A DNA stretch of 64,000 nucleotides, taken from Inhella proteolytica. Lineage in GTDB: Bacteria > Pseudomonadota > Gammaproteobacteria > Burkholderiales > Burkholderiaceae_C. A program made the translations under genes and the position numbers. The notes under the pieces were generated by a model that made no database searches, had not been told where the DNA came from, and saw nothing but the letters and a program-made list of their open reading frames with translations. Positions 35,968 to 47,692 of the stretch are shown one piece after another. The stretch lies in the NCBI RefSeq assembly GCF_016093275.1, contig NZ_JAEDAK010000005.1, positions 238,702 to 302,701 on the forward strand, in the 5' to 3' direction. Every line of letters begins with the position of its first letter. The first letter of the stretch is position 1.

Positions 35968-36492
35968 TTGATCAGAGCCCTTGCGGCTTGGATCGTCCAT
36001 GTGCAGCCGTGCCAGAACTTCGGAAGCAGCTTCGAAGGCGCCTGCGCGTACGGCCGGCTGGCCACCGCGCTGATCATCGGGACGGCCATCGCATTTCGGG
36101 TCTTTGCCTGGCTGGGCTACCGGGTCCTGAGCCAGCGAAGCAAGGATTCCACGGGTGTTGGCGAACTCGCCCAGCCGCCAGTGGGATGGTGGCTGTTCTC
36201 CCTGCTGCCCTTCGCGTGGATCCTGCTGGGTGGCGACCGGTGGCTACGCATACCGGGCCCGCTGGACATCGTGCTGCTGGCCTTCTTTGTCGCCTGCTCC
36301 ACGGTGATGCTGCACCGCTGCGGAGCGAGCCGCTGGTGGGTCCTGCTCGGCCTGCTGTCTCAACACGGAAAAGTACTTCTGATCGCCGTCGTCTGTTGGT
36401 ACCTGGGCCAGCGCTCAGAGCGTAAGGCGAGAGCCAGCAGTTACATTGAACAGGATGCACCCACCGACTCCGCCCAAGGCGTTGCGCGCTAA
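35968..36492 (+). CDS. Orphan polytopic membrane protein, possible immunity protein
   Basis: A 174-residue protein with about four hydrophobic segments (near residues 30-50, 70-90, 98-115 and 122-145). It starts at TTG 35968; no better start is visible, so the first 20 residues are uncertain. I recognise no domain. It sits right behind the vgrG scar and has the lower GC of the island. Small multi-spanning proteins in such positions are often immunity proteins left behind after their effector was lost, but this is inference. It is 80 bp from the convergent uvrA stop. Confidence 0.5.
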   Translation: MIRALAAWIVHVQPCQNFGSSFEGACAYGRLATALIIGTAIAFRVFAWLGYRVLSQRSKDSTGVGELAQPPVGWWLFSLLPFAWILLGGDRWLRIPGPLDIVLLAFFVACSTVMLHRCGASRWWVLLGLLSQHGKVLLIAVVCWYLGQRSERKARASSYIEQDAPTDSAQGVAR

Positions 36493-36572
36493 GTTTGGCG
36501 AGTTGCCGGCGATGACCCAGCACGAACTTTCTTAGCCGGCAGCGGCCGGCCCGCACACGCCCGCAGCCTGAC

Positions 36573-39464
<2,892 letters not shown>

Positions 39465-39644
39465 TGCGGGGGTCTCCAGGGGAACCGGTCATCATAGGTG
39501 GGCGGGCTCCGGCGGGCCTGCCAGGGCGCGACGGGCGCGCGGTGTGGGCGGAATGGCACTCAGGTCATTCCCTGAGGGTGGACCCGAGCCTGAGGGCCGG
39601 CGGGCATGGCGCAGAATGGTTGAAGCTCCCTTCGTCACCCCTTG

Positions 39645-41627
39645 ATGCTCACGCGTTTCAAGCTTTCGCTGCGCCAGTTGATCCTGCTCGCCGTCGTGGT
39701 GGGCATCGCAGCGCCCGCCTTGATCGTGTTGGCGCTGTCGGATGCCTTCATGCGCCGCAGCGTCGAACCCATCCTGGAAGGCCAGCGCGCGGCGGTGCTG
39801 AACCTGGCCTCGACCTCGCTGGTGGACCCGCTGTGGGTGCTGGACACCCAGGCCACCCAGCGCGCCATCGAGCAGCTGCTGGCCGATGTCAGCGTCTGTG
39901 CCGTCAGCCTGGTGGAAGACCGCCCGGGTGCCAAGGAACTCAAGCAGAGCAAGTGCGACCCCAGTTGGCCCACCGTGGAAATGGCCGCGGCGGTGCGCCG
40001 TGAGGGCGTGGTGCTGGGCACGCTCACCGTGTCCTTCGATGACGGCGCCACCGAGCGCCTGGTCAAGGAGCGCCAGACGCAGATCGCCGCCATCGTCGGC
40101 CTGCAGGTGGTGCTGGGCGGCATCATCATCCTGATGGTGCTGTACTGGCGCCTGGTGCGCCCCATCGATGTGCTGAAGCGCCAGGCCAGCGCCATCGCCG
40201 CCCGCGAGCCCCACCCGGTGATGGACTGGCACCGCGGCGACGAGCTGGGCGAGCTGGGCGAGCACCTGAACCACACCGGCGAGCAGATCGACGGACTGCT
40301 GGCCGACATGGAGGCCAAGAACACCCAGCTGCGCCAGATGGCGATGTACGACCATCTGACCCAGCTGCCCAACCGCACGCTGTTCCGCGAGGTCTTCACC
40401 CACGAGGCCTCGTTCGCGCGCCGCAACGGCCAGCAGCTGGCCCTGCTGTTCGTCGATCTGGACCGCTTCAAGAACATCAACGACACCCTGGGCCATGCTG
40501 CGGGTGACCGCCTGCTGCTGACCGTCAGCGAACGCCTGCGCGCCGCGGTGCGCGGCTCGGATCTGGTGTGCCGCATCAGCGGCGACGAATTCCTGCTGCT
40601 GCTGCGCGAGGCCGCCTCGGTCGAGACCGTGCAGCTGATCGTGCAGCGCATGCTGGGCTCGCTTTCCGAAGGCTTCGAGCTGGCCAGCGGCCAGCAGGCC
40701 ACCGTCTCGGCCAGCGTGGGCGTGGCCATGTTCCCGCAGGACGGCGAGAACTTTGACGAGCTGGTGCGCCATGCCGACATGGCCATGTACCAGGCCAAGC
40801 AGGCTGGTCGCGCGCGCTACAGCTTCTACCAGCCGGACATGGACGCCGCCCTGGCCGCCCGGCTGGAAATGGAGCGCGAGCTGGCCGAGGCCATTCGCAG
40901 CGGCCAGCTGGTGCTGCACTACCAGCCCATCCTGGACGCGCGCAGCGGCACCATCAGCTCGGTCGAGGCCCTGGTGCGCTGGCAGCACCCGGTGCGCGGC
41001 CTGCTCTACCCCGGCACCTTCATCCCGGTGGCCGAGGACAGCGGGCAGATCCGCGAGATCGGTGCCTGGACCCTGGAAGCCGCCTGCCAGCAGCTGGCAC
41101 GCTGGAAGACCATGGGCCGCCACCCGGGCTCCATCGCCGTCAACCTCTCGGCCAGCCATTTCCGCGATGCCCGTCTGATCGACCAGCTCAGCGAACTGAT
41201 CCGCGCCTACGGCGTGGGCAAGGGCGAGCTGACCATCGAGCTGACCGAGAGCACGGTGATGAGCGATTCGGAGACCTCCATGCAGACCATCCAGGCCCTG
41301 CGCGGCCTGGGCCTGTCGCTGGCGGTGGATGACTTCGGCACCGGCTACTCCTCGCTCGCTTACCTGAAGCTGCTGCGCCCGCAAAAGCTCAAGGTGGACC
41401 GCAGCTTCGTGCGTGACCTGCCGGACGACCCGGACGACTGCGTGCTGGTGCGCGCCGTGCTGGGCCTGGCCGAGGCGCTCGATATCGATGTCGTGGCCGA
41501 AGGCGTCGAGACCGAGGCCCAGCGCGACTTCCTGCTCGCCGCCAACTGCAACCAACAGCAGGGCTATTTGTTTGCGCGGCCGATGCCGGCCGAAGAGCTC
41601 AGCGGCCGTTTGCGCACCTGGCCCTGA
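39645..41627 (+). CDS. Membrane GGDEF-EAL protein (c-di-GMP turnover)
   Basis: A 660-residue protein with an N-terminal membrane helix, a periplasmic region (about 35-150), a second helix (about 155-175), HAMP (about 175-230), GGDEF (about 235-395) and EAL (about 410-655). The active-site loop reads RISGDEF, a GGDEF variant that is common in active enzymes, and RGSD precedes it at the expected inhibitory I-site distance. The EAL motif is VEALVRW; NLSASHF, ELTEST and DDFGTGYSSL are all intact, so phosphodiesterase activity is likely. ATG at 39645 preferred over TTG 39642. It likely signals from the periplasm to c-di-GMP levels. Confidence 0.92.
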   Translation: MLTRFKLSLRQLILLAVVVGIAAPALIVLALSDAFMRRSVEPILEGQRAAVLNLASTSLVDPLWVLDTQATQRAIEQLLADVSVCAVSLVEDRPGAKELKQSKCDPSWPTVEMAAAVRREGVVLGTLTVSFDDGATERLVKERQTQIAAIVGLQVVLGGIIILMVLYWRLVRPIDVLKRQASAIAAREPHPVMDWHRGDELGELGEHLNHTGEQIDGLLADMEAKNTQLRQMAMYDHLTQLPNRTLFREVFTHEASFARRNGQQLALLFVDLDRFKNINDTLGHAAGDRLLLTVSERLRAAVRGSDLVCRISGDEFLLLLREAASVETVQLIVQRMLGSLSEGFELASGQQATVSASVGVAMFPQDGENFDELVRHADMAMYQAKQAGRARYSFYQPDMDAALAARLEMERELAEAIRSGQLVLHYQPILDARSGTISSVEALVRWQHPVRGLLYPGTFIPVAEDSGQIREIGAWTLEAACQQLARWKTMGRHPGSIAVNLSASHFRDARLIDQLSELIRAYGVGKGELTIELTESTVMSDSETSMQTIQALRGLGLSLAVDDFGTGYSSLAYLKLLRPQKLKVDRSFVRDLPDDPDDCVLVRAVLGLAEALDIDVVAEGVETEAQRDFLLAANCNQQQGYLFARPMPAEELSGRLRTWP

Positions 41628-41680
41628 GTCTTTGAGCGGCAGCGACCGCACAATCGCGCGCCGCTTTCTCAGAGCCTCCC

Positions 41681-43228
41681 GTGCCCCTGACCTCCACCCT
41701 GGCCCGCTGGCACCGGCTGGCCGTCATCCTGCTGCTGGGCTTTGCCTCCGGCCTGCCGCTGGCGCTCAGCGGCCAGACCCTGCAGGCCTGGCTGACGCAG
41801 TCGGGCCTGAGCCTGGCCACCATCGGCTTCCTGACGCTGGTGGGCCTGCCCTACACCTTCAAGTTCCTGTGGGCACCGCTGATCGACCGCTTTGATCTGC
41901 CGCTGTTCGGGCGCCGGCGTGGCTGGATCGCGCTCAGTCAGGCCCTGCTGGCGCTGGCGCTGTGGGCGCTCTCGGAGCTGGATCCGGCGCAGCAGCTCGG
42001 CGCCTTCGCGGCGCTGGCGATCCTGGTGGCCTTTTTGTCGGCCAGCCAGGACGTGGCCTACGACGCCTACCGTGCCGACCTGCTGCCGCCCGCCGAACGC
42101 GCGCTGGGGGCCAGCCTGAACACCCTGGGCTACCGCCTGGCCATGATCGTCAGCGGCGGGCTGGCCTTCATCTGGGTGGACCCGGCCGCTGGCGGCGGCC
42201 TGAGCTGGCCGGAGGTCTACCGCCTGTTCGCCGCGCTGATGGGCGGCGCCGCGCTGCTCACCCTGCTGGCCAGCCCGCGCCTGGCGCAGGCCCTGCGGCC
42301 CGAGACGGATGCGCGCCGCGACCTGCTCGGCTTCGGGGCCGTGCTGGCCGCAGTGGGCTTCGGCGTGGCCGTCACCCAGCAGGGCGTGGCGCCGCTGCTC
42401 AAGCTCTGGCTGGCGCCCGCCACGCCGATGGGCGGCAAATGGCTGGACCTGCTGGTGCTGCTCGTCGGCCTGAGCCTGGTGGTGCCCATGGCGGCGTGGA
42501 CGGCACGCCGCGCCCGCTTCGACACCCTGCTGGGGGGCCTGCGCGACTATCTGGCCCAGCCGGGTGCGGCCGCCATGCTGGTGCTGATCGTGCTCTACAA
42601 GCTCGGCGACGCCTTCTCGGTCAGCCTGCTCACGCCCTTTCTGCTCACCGGCGTGGGCTTCAGCACCGCCGAGGTCGGCGTGGCCAACAAGATCTTCGGC
42701 CTGTGGCTCAGCATCGGTGGCGCGCTGGCCGGCGGCGTGCTGATGCTGCGCCTGGGCCTGTTTCGCGCCCTGCTGCTGTTCGCGCTGCTGCAGGGCCTGA
42801 GCAACCTGGGCTACTGGTGGCTGGCCGGTGCGGGCCAGGGCCAGCTGGGGGCGCTGCAGGTGCCGGCCTTCGACTGGCTGATCGTCAAACTGGCCACGCC
42901 CACCTCGCTGGACGGCGGGCTGCTGATGGTCATCGCCATCGACAACCTGTGCGGCGGCATGGGCACGGCGGCCTTCATCGCCTTCATGATGAGCCTGTGC
43001 CAGCAGCGCTATTCGGCCACGCAGTTCGCGCTGCTCTCGGCGCTCAGCGCCGTGGGGCGCGTGTGGGTGGGGCCGTTGGCCGGCGTGCTGGCCGAAAGCC
43101 TGGGCTGGCCGGTGTTCTTCCTGGTCAGTCTGCTGTTCGCCGCCCCCGGCATCCTCTTGCTTTGGGCGCTGCGACCCCAAATTGAGCGCCTCGAACAACC
43201 CGCTGGCCCCTTGGCCGTCGACGATTGA
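41681..43228 (+). CDS. ampG: AmpG-like MFS permease
   Basis: A 515-residue membrane protein with about 12-14 hydrophobic segments, starting at GTG 41681. The N-terminal LLLGFASGLPLALSGQTLQAWL and GLPYTFKFLWAPLIDR, plus SASQDVAYDAYRADLL, are hallmarks of AmpG, which imports anhydromuropeptides for peptidoglycan recycling. Length matches the family (about 490-520). The charged loop between helices 6 and 7 is larger than in E. coli. It is followed after 15 bp by an M48 protease and a peptide-binding protein, which also fit peptide and cell-wall metabolism. Confidence 0.88.
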   Translation: MPLTSTLARWHRLAVILLLGFASGLPLALSGQTLQAWLTQSGLSLATIGFLTLVGLPYTFKFLWAPLIDRFDLPLFGRRRGWIALSQALLALALWALSELDPAQQLGAFAALAILVAFLSASQDVAYDAYRADLLPPAERALGASLNTLGYRLAMIVSGGLAFIWVDPAAGGGLSWPEVYRLFAALMGGAALLTLLASPRLAQALRPETDARRDLLGFGAVLAAVGFGVAVTQQGVAPLLKLWLAPATPMGGKWLDLLVLLVGLSLVVPMAAWTARRARFDTLLGGLRDYLAQPGAAAMLVLIVLYKLGDAFSVSLLTPFLLTGVGFSTAEVGVANKIFGLWLSIGGALAGGVLMLRLGLFRALLLFALLQGLSNLGYWWLAGAGQGQLGALQVPAFDWLIVKLATPTSLDGGLLMVIAIDNLCGGMGTAAFIAFMMSLCQQRYSATQFALLSALSAVGRVWVGPLAGVLAESLGWPVFFLVSLLFAAPGILLLWALRPQIERLEQPAGPLAVDD

Positions 43229-43243
43229 CGAAGAATTGCGCCC

Positions 43244-44176
43244 ATGGAACACGTCCACCTTGAACATGCCCCGCGCTACGGCTTCGGCCGCTGCGATTGC
43301 TGTGCCAGCACGCCCGAGGGCGGGCGGCGCCTCTTCACCGGCCTGGTGGGGACCGGTGCCGCCGTGGCGGCCCTGCCGGCCTGGGCGCGCGAAGGCGTGC
43401 AGGTGGGCGAGCGCAGCAAGTTCACCAAGCTGGCGCCGGCCGAGCAGATCGAGGAAGCCGCCAGCCTGCAATACCGCCAGATGGTGAACGAGGCGGCGCA
43501 GAAGCGCGCCCTGCTGCCGCAGGACCACGCCCAGGTCCAGCGCCTGCGCTACATCGGCGCCCGCATGCTGCCCTTCACCGAGGAATGGAACCCCCGCGCC
43601 AAGCAGTGGAAGTGGGAGGTCAACGTCATCACCAGCCGCGAGCTCAACGCCTTCTGCATGCCGGCCGGCAAGATCGCCTTCTATTACGGCATCCTGGCGC
43701 AGCTGCAGCTCAGTGACGACGAGGTCGCCGCGATCATGGGCCACGAGGTGGCGCACGCGCTGCGCGAGCACGCGCGCGAGCGCATGGGCAAGACCACGGT
43801 GACCCGCCTCGGTGCCGGCGTCGTCTCCAGCCTGCTCGGCCTGGGCAATCTGGGCGATGCCGCACTCAGCATGGGCGCCCAGCTGCTGACCCTGAAGTTC
43901 AGCCGCGAAGACGAAACCGAGGCCGACTTGGTGGGCATGGAGCTGGCCGCGCGCGCCGGCTACGACCCGATGGCCGGCGTCAGCCTGTGGGAAAAGATGG
44001 GCCAGGCCGCCAAGGGCGCCCCGCCGCAGTGGCTCAGCACCCACCCCTCGGGCAAGACGCGCATCCAGGACATCCGCGCCGCCACGCCCCAGGTGGCCGG
44101 CCTGTTCGCCCGCGCGCCCAAGCCGGACCGCCGCTTCCCGCCCCCTGCGCCGCTGCCACCGGCCACCAGCCGCTGA
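43244..44176 (+). CDS. M48 family metalloprotease
   Basis: A 310-residue protein with a Cys cluster near the start (CDCC, residues 17-20) and a possible twin-Arg/hydrophobic export segment (GRRLFTGLVGTGAAVAALPAWA). The zinc motif is GHEVAHALREH (H167, E168, H171), and SREDETEADLVG provides the third ligand. This resembles the periplasmic LoiP/BepA-type peptidases, which degrade misfolded outer-membrane proteins, rather than HtpX. It overlaps the next start as TGATG (44174-44178). The TonB/Lpt context is not present, so its substrate is unknown. Confidence 0.88.
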   Translation: MEHVHLEHAPRYGFGRCDCCASTPEGGRRLFTGLVGTGAAVAALPAWAREGVQVGERSKFTKLAPAEQIEEAASLQYRQMVNEAAQKRALLPQDHAQVQRLRYIGARMLPFTEEWNPRAKQWKWEVNVITSRELNAFCMPAGKIAFYYGILAQLQLSDDEVAAIMGHEVAHALREHARERMGKTTVTRLGAGVVSSLLGLGNLGDAALSMGAQLLTLKFSREDETEADLVGMELAARAGYDPMAGVSLWEKMGQAAKGAPPQWLSTHPSGKTRIQDIRAATPQVAGLFARAPKPDRRFPPPAPLPPATSR

Positions 44177-45954
44177 TGCAGCGCCGCCGCTGGCTGCAGG
44201 GCTTCAGTGCGCTGCCGGCGGCCGGCCTGGGGGCGGCCCCTGCCGCGCCAGGGAAGCGCCTGCGCGTGGTGGTGGACGTGGTCGAGACCGGCTTCGACCC
44301 GCCGCGCGTGTCCGACCGAACTTCGGTGACGGTCAACGCGCACATCTTCGAAAGCCCGCTCACCTACGACTACCTGGCCCGCCCGGCCCTGCTGCGCCCG
44401 CAAACGGCCGCCGCCCTGCCCGAGGTCAGCAGCGACTTCCGCCGCTTCGTCTTCACCCTGCAGCCGGGCATCTTCTTTGCGGACGACGAGGCCTTCGGCG
44501 GCCAACCGCGCGAGCTGGTGGCGGCCGACTACGTCTACAGCATCAAGCGTTTCTACGACCCGCAGATCCCCAGCGAGCACCTGCACCTGTTCGAAAGCGC
44601 CGGCATCCTGGGCCTGAAGGAGCTGCGTGAGGCCGCGCGCAAGGCCGGCCGCGCGCTGGACTACGACCGCCCCGTGGAAGGCCTGCGCGCGCTCGACCGC
44701 TACCGCTTCGAGGTCCGCCTGAAGGAGCCCGCGCCGCGCTTTGCCTACCTGTTTGCCGTACCCGGCCTCACCGGCGCCCTGGCGCGCGAGGTGGTGGAGC
44801 GCTATGGCGACGAGCTGCCCGCCCACCCCGTGGGCACCGGCCCGTTCCAGCTCAAGCAGTGGCGGCGCGGTTCGATGATCCTGCTGGAGCGCAACCCGCG
44901 CTTTCGCGAGCAGCGCTTCGACAGCGAGGCCCCGCCCGACGACCCGCAGGCCCAGGCCCTGGCCGCACGTCTGCGCGGCCGGCGCCTGCCGCTGGTGGAC
45001 GAGGTCGAGGTCAGCGTGGTGCAGGAGGAACAGCCGCGCTGGCTGGCCTTCCACGGCGGTGAACTGGACGTGCTGGAACTGCCGCAGGGTCTGGCACCGG
45101 CCGCCCTGCCGGGCGGGCGCCTGGCGCCCTACCTGGTGCAGCGCGGCATCCAGGCGCGCCGCACGCTCGATGCCTCGGTGCGCCAGACCTTCTTCAACTG
45201 CAGCGACGCCGACATCGGCGGCCTGACACCCGAGCGCGTGGCCCTGCGCCGCGCCATCTGCCTGGCCTACGACAACCGCCTGGAGCTGGACCGCGTGTTC
45301 AAGAACCAGGGCCTGGCCGCGCAATCGCTGGTGGTGCCCGGCGTGTACGGCTACGACGCCAGCCTGCGCGGCGAGGCCGGCAGCGGCGACCTGGCGCGCG
45401 CCCGCGCCCTGCTCGACATCTACGGCTACCGCGACGTGGACGGCGACGGTTTTCGCGAGCACCCCGACGGCCGCCGCCTGACCCTGCGCATGGCCGGCCT
45501 GGCGGGCGACAGCCGCCAGCGCGTCATCAACGAGCTCTGGCTCAAGCAGATGACGCGCCTGGGCCTGCGCATCGAGTTCGAGATGGGCCAGTTCGGCGAG
45601 CTGATCAAGAACTCGCTCAACGGCCGGCTGATGATGTGGAGCTTCGCCTGGAGCACCAGCCTGCCCGATGCCGACTTCTTCCTCGCGCTGGGCTATGGGC
45701 CCAACGCCGGGCAGGCCAACGACGCCCGCTTCGCGCTACCCGCCTTCGACCGCCTGTACGAGCGCCAGCGCCAGCTGCCCGACGGCCCCGAACGCCTGGC
45801 CGACATCCGCCAGGCCCAGCGTCTGATGCTGGCCTACGCCCCCTACTTGGCGCACAGCCATGCGCTGCGCACCGATCTGACGCAGGCCCGCGTGTTTGGC
45901 CACCAGCGCCACCCTTTCACGCGGGATTGGTGGCGCTACACGGGTCTGGACTGA
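44176..45954 (+). CDS. Peptide-type ABC transporter substrate-binding protein
   Basis: A 592-residue protein of the SBP_bac_5 (OppA/DppA) family. The N-terminus RRRWLQGFSALPAAGLGAA looks like a Tat or Sec signal. Family marks are HIFESPLTYDYLARPALL, FTLQPGIFFADDEAFGG, VAADYVYSIKRFYDP and HPVGTGPFQLKQW. It binds oligopeptides or similar ligands in the periplasm. No permease or ATPase genes are next to it, so it may work with a distant transporter or alone. Its start lies within the M48 gene's stop (1-bp overlap). The next gene is convergent with stops touching (TGATCA at 45952-45957). Confidence 0.88.
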   Translation: MQRRRWLQGFSALPAAGLGAAPAAPGKRLRVVVDVVETGFDPPRVSDRTSVTVNAHIFESPLTYDYLARPALLRPQTAAALPEVSSDFRRFVFTLQPGIFFADDEAFGGQPRELVAADYVYSIKRFYDPQIPSEHLHLFESAGILGLKELREAARKAGRALDYDRPVEGLRALDRYRFEVRLKEPAPRFAYLFAVPGLTGALAREVVERYGDELPAHPVGTGPFQLKQWRRGSMILLERNPRFREQRFDSEAPPDDPQAQALAARLRGRRLPLVDEVEVSVVQEEQPRWLAFHGGELDVLELPQGLAPAALPGGRLAPYLVQRGIQARRTLDASVRQTFFNCSDADIGGLTPERVALRRAICLAYDNRLELDRVFKNQGLAAQSLVVPGVYGYDASLRGEAGSGDLARARALLDIYGYRDVDGDGFREHPDGRRLTLRMAGLAGDSRQRVINELWLKQMTRLGLRIEFEMGQFGELIKNSLNGRLMMWSFAWSTSLPDADFFLALGYGPNAGQANDARFALPAFDRLYERQRQLPDGPERLADIRQAQRLMLAYAPYLAHSHALRTDLTQARVFGHQRHPFTRDWWRYTGLD

Positions 45955-46608
45955 TCAGCCGCGCCGCACCGCAGCGTCGCTGACGAAGGGGTTGCTGCGC
46001 CGCTCGGCGCCGAAGCTGCTCTCCGGCCCATGGCCGGGGATGAACACGGTCTCGTCCCCCAGCGGCCACAGGCGCTGGGTGATGGAGGCGATCAGCTGCT
46101 CGAAATTGCCGCCCGGAAAGTCGGTGCGACCGATCGAGCCGGCGAACAGCACATCACCCACGAAGGCGCGCTGCGCCGTGGGGCTGTAGAACACCACATG
46201 GCCGGGTGTGTGGCCCGGGCAGTGGCGCACCTGCACGGTCTCCTGGCCCAGCTGCACGGTGTCGCCATCCTGCAGCCAGCGTGTGGGCGTGAAGTGCTCG
46301 GCGGGCGGGAAGCCGAACATCTGGCTCTGCTGCGGCAGGCCGTCGATCCAGAACTGGTCGTCCGGGTGCGGGCCCACGATGGGCAGGCCCTGCTCGCGCG
46401 CCAGCTGACCGGTGGCACCGGCGTGGTCGATGTGCGCGTGCGTCTGCCAGATCGCCTTCAGCGTCAACCCACGCTGCTGCACGGCCGCCAGCAGGCGCGG
46501 AATCTCGCCGCCCGGGTCGATCAGCGCGGCCTCGTTCGTCTGGTCGCACCAGACCAGGGAGCAGTTCTGTTGGAAGTCGGTGACGGGGAGGATCTGGTAG
46601 CGGAGCAT
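45955..46608 (-). CDS. Glyoxalase II-like MBL-fold hydrolase
   Basis: A 217-residue protein with an intact metal motif THAHIDHAGA (HxHxDH), CPGHTPGHVVFY, and FIPGHG near the end, plus FVGDVLFAGSIGRTDFPGG. This pattern fits the YcbL/glyoxalase-II subgroup that hydrolyses S-lactoylglutathione-like thioesters or similar substrates in the cytoplasm. All metal ligands are present. Length (217) fits the short subgroup that lacks the second helical domain of classic GloB. Confidence 0.9.
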   Translation of the reverse strand: MLRYQILPVTDFQQNCSLVWCDQTNEAALIDPGGEIPRLLAAVQQRGLTLKAIWQTHAHIDHAGATGQLAREQGLPIVGPHPDDQFWIDGLPQQSQMFGFPPAEHFTPTRWLQDGDTVQLGQETVQVRHCPGHTPGHVVFYSPTAQRAFVGDVLFAGSIGRTDFPGGNFEQLIASITQRLWPLGDETVFIPGHGPESSFGAERRSNPFVSDAAVRRG

Positions 46609-46680
46609 GGTGGGCCGTGCGAACGAAGGCGTTGACAGGGTCGGAGTTTCGGGCCTGCCCGGCGCCTGCGGGCGCCGGCA

Positions 46681-47619
46681 TCAGGCCAGGGGAATCGCCT
46701 TGGGCAGCCGCCGGCTGTTCAGGATCCGGTAGCGCTGGAACACATCGGCCACCTCGCGCATGCTGGTGCTGTGCTCGATCTCGGCCGCGAAGCGGATGCG
46801 CGTGGCCACGCCATCGAGCTGGAAGTACCAGTACAGGCCCATCAGCGGATTGACGAACTGCACGCTGCCCTGGGTGCGCGCCGTGAAGTGGATGTCGCCG
46901 AACTCGCCCTGCATGGCACTGGCAATCGAGTTGGTGACGATGCTGCGATGCAGGGCCATGCGTTGGTTGAGGTGCTCCACCAGCTCCACAAAGGCGCGGC
47001 CCTCGGGCAGGGCTGGGGTCAACGCCTGCGCGCCCAGGTACTGATCGCCCTTGATCAGGTCGGCGATGTTCTCCAGGCAGGCGTGGTGGTTCAGCTGGTG
47101 TTCGACGCCGAAGCCGATGGCGGCAAGGAAGCGCCTGGGCACCGGCAGGCACCCGGCCGCGACGATCGAGCAGGCGTCCTCGACGATGGTGCCGACCTTG
47201 GCCTCGTCGCCAAACATCAGGCTGTCGGTGCCGCCGTCCACCAGCACCAGGGTGTCGATCTGATGGCCTTCCAGCAGGTGCGCATAGGCCGCGCGCAGCG
47301 GCTGCACCCCCAGCTGGTTGGAAAGCGCATAGATGCTCGGCGCCTCGCCGCGCTCACGCAGCCACTCCAGGATGTGGCGCTCCGGAAAGTACGGCAGTTC
47401 CGCCGCGGTTTCGGTGACCCGGTAGGTGCCCGGGAACACCTCCTCGCAGTCCGCGAAGGGCAGGGCGGTGAAGGAGAGATTGGCCAGCACGACCTGCTTG
47501 CCCAGGCTGCGGAAGTAGAGGTAGAGCGGGATGCCGCTGACCACGTCGAAGCCGCCGCCGGCACCGGCGATGAGGATGGATTGGGCTTCGGCGCAGGCTT
47601 GGAAGAAGGGGGTTTGCAT
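46681..47619 (-). CDS. DUF1152 protein
   Basis: A 312-residue protein starting at the ATG 47617-47619. The N-terminal SILIAGAGGGFDVVSGIPLY is a Gly-rich nucleotide- or NAD-binding-like loop that opens DUF1152 proteins, followed by DTLVLVDGGTDSLMFGDE. DUF1152 has no experimentally known activity that I can name. It is the last gene of the operon from SPFH through KptA and ADP-ribosylglycohydrolase, with a 73-bp gap to its neighbour. Context hints at ADP-ribose or NAD-related work; the Gly-rich loop agrees, but this is inference. Confidence 0.85.
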   Translation of the reverse strand: MQTPFFQACAEAQSILIAGAGGGFDVVSGIPLYLYFRSLGKQVVLANLSFTALPFADCEEVFPGTYRVTETAAELPYFPERHILEWLRERGEAPSIYALSNQLGVQPLRAAYAHLLEGHQIDTLVLVDGGTDSLMFGDEAKVGTIVEDACSIVAAGCLPVPRRFLAAIGFGVEHQLNHHACLENIADLIKGDQYLGAQALTPALPEGRAFVELVEHLNQRMALHRSIVTNSIASAMQGEFGDIHFTARTQGSVQFVNPLMGLYWYFQLDGVATRIRFAAEIEHSTSMREVADVFQRYRILNSRRLPKAIPLA

Positions 47620-47692
47620 ATGAAGTCGTGATGTTGATGTATTCGTGACGAGGCGGCCGCCCTGGGTGACGGCTTTGCCTACACGGCGGCCC

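Noticed and set aside
27460..36492. A complete type VI secretion system
   Set aside because: Only vgrG, an effector and probable immunity genes are present; no sheath, baseplate, ATPase or membrane complex gene is visible.
39645..41627. Degenerate GGDEF (SGDEF) read as an inactive domain
   Set aside because: SGDEF is a common active variant and the I-site RGSD is intact, so inactivity cannot be claimed.
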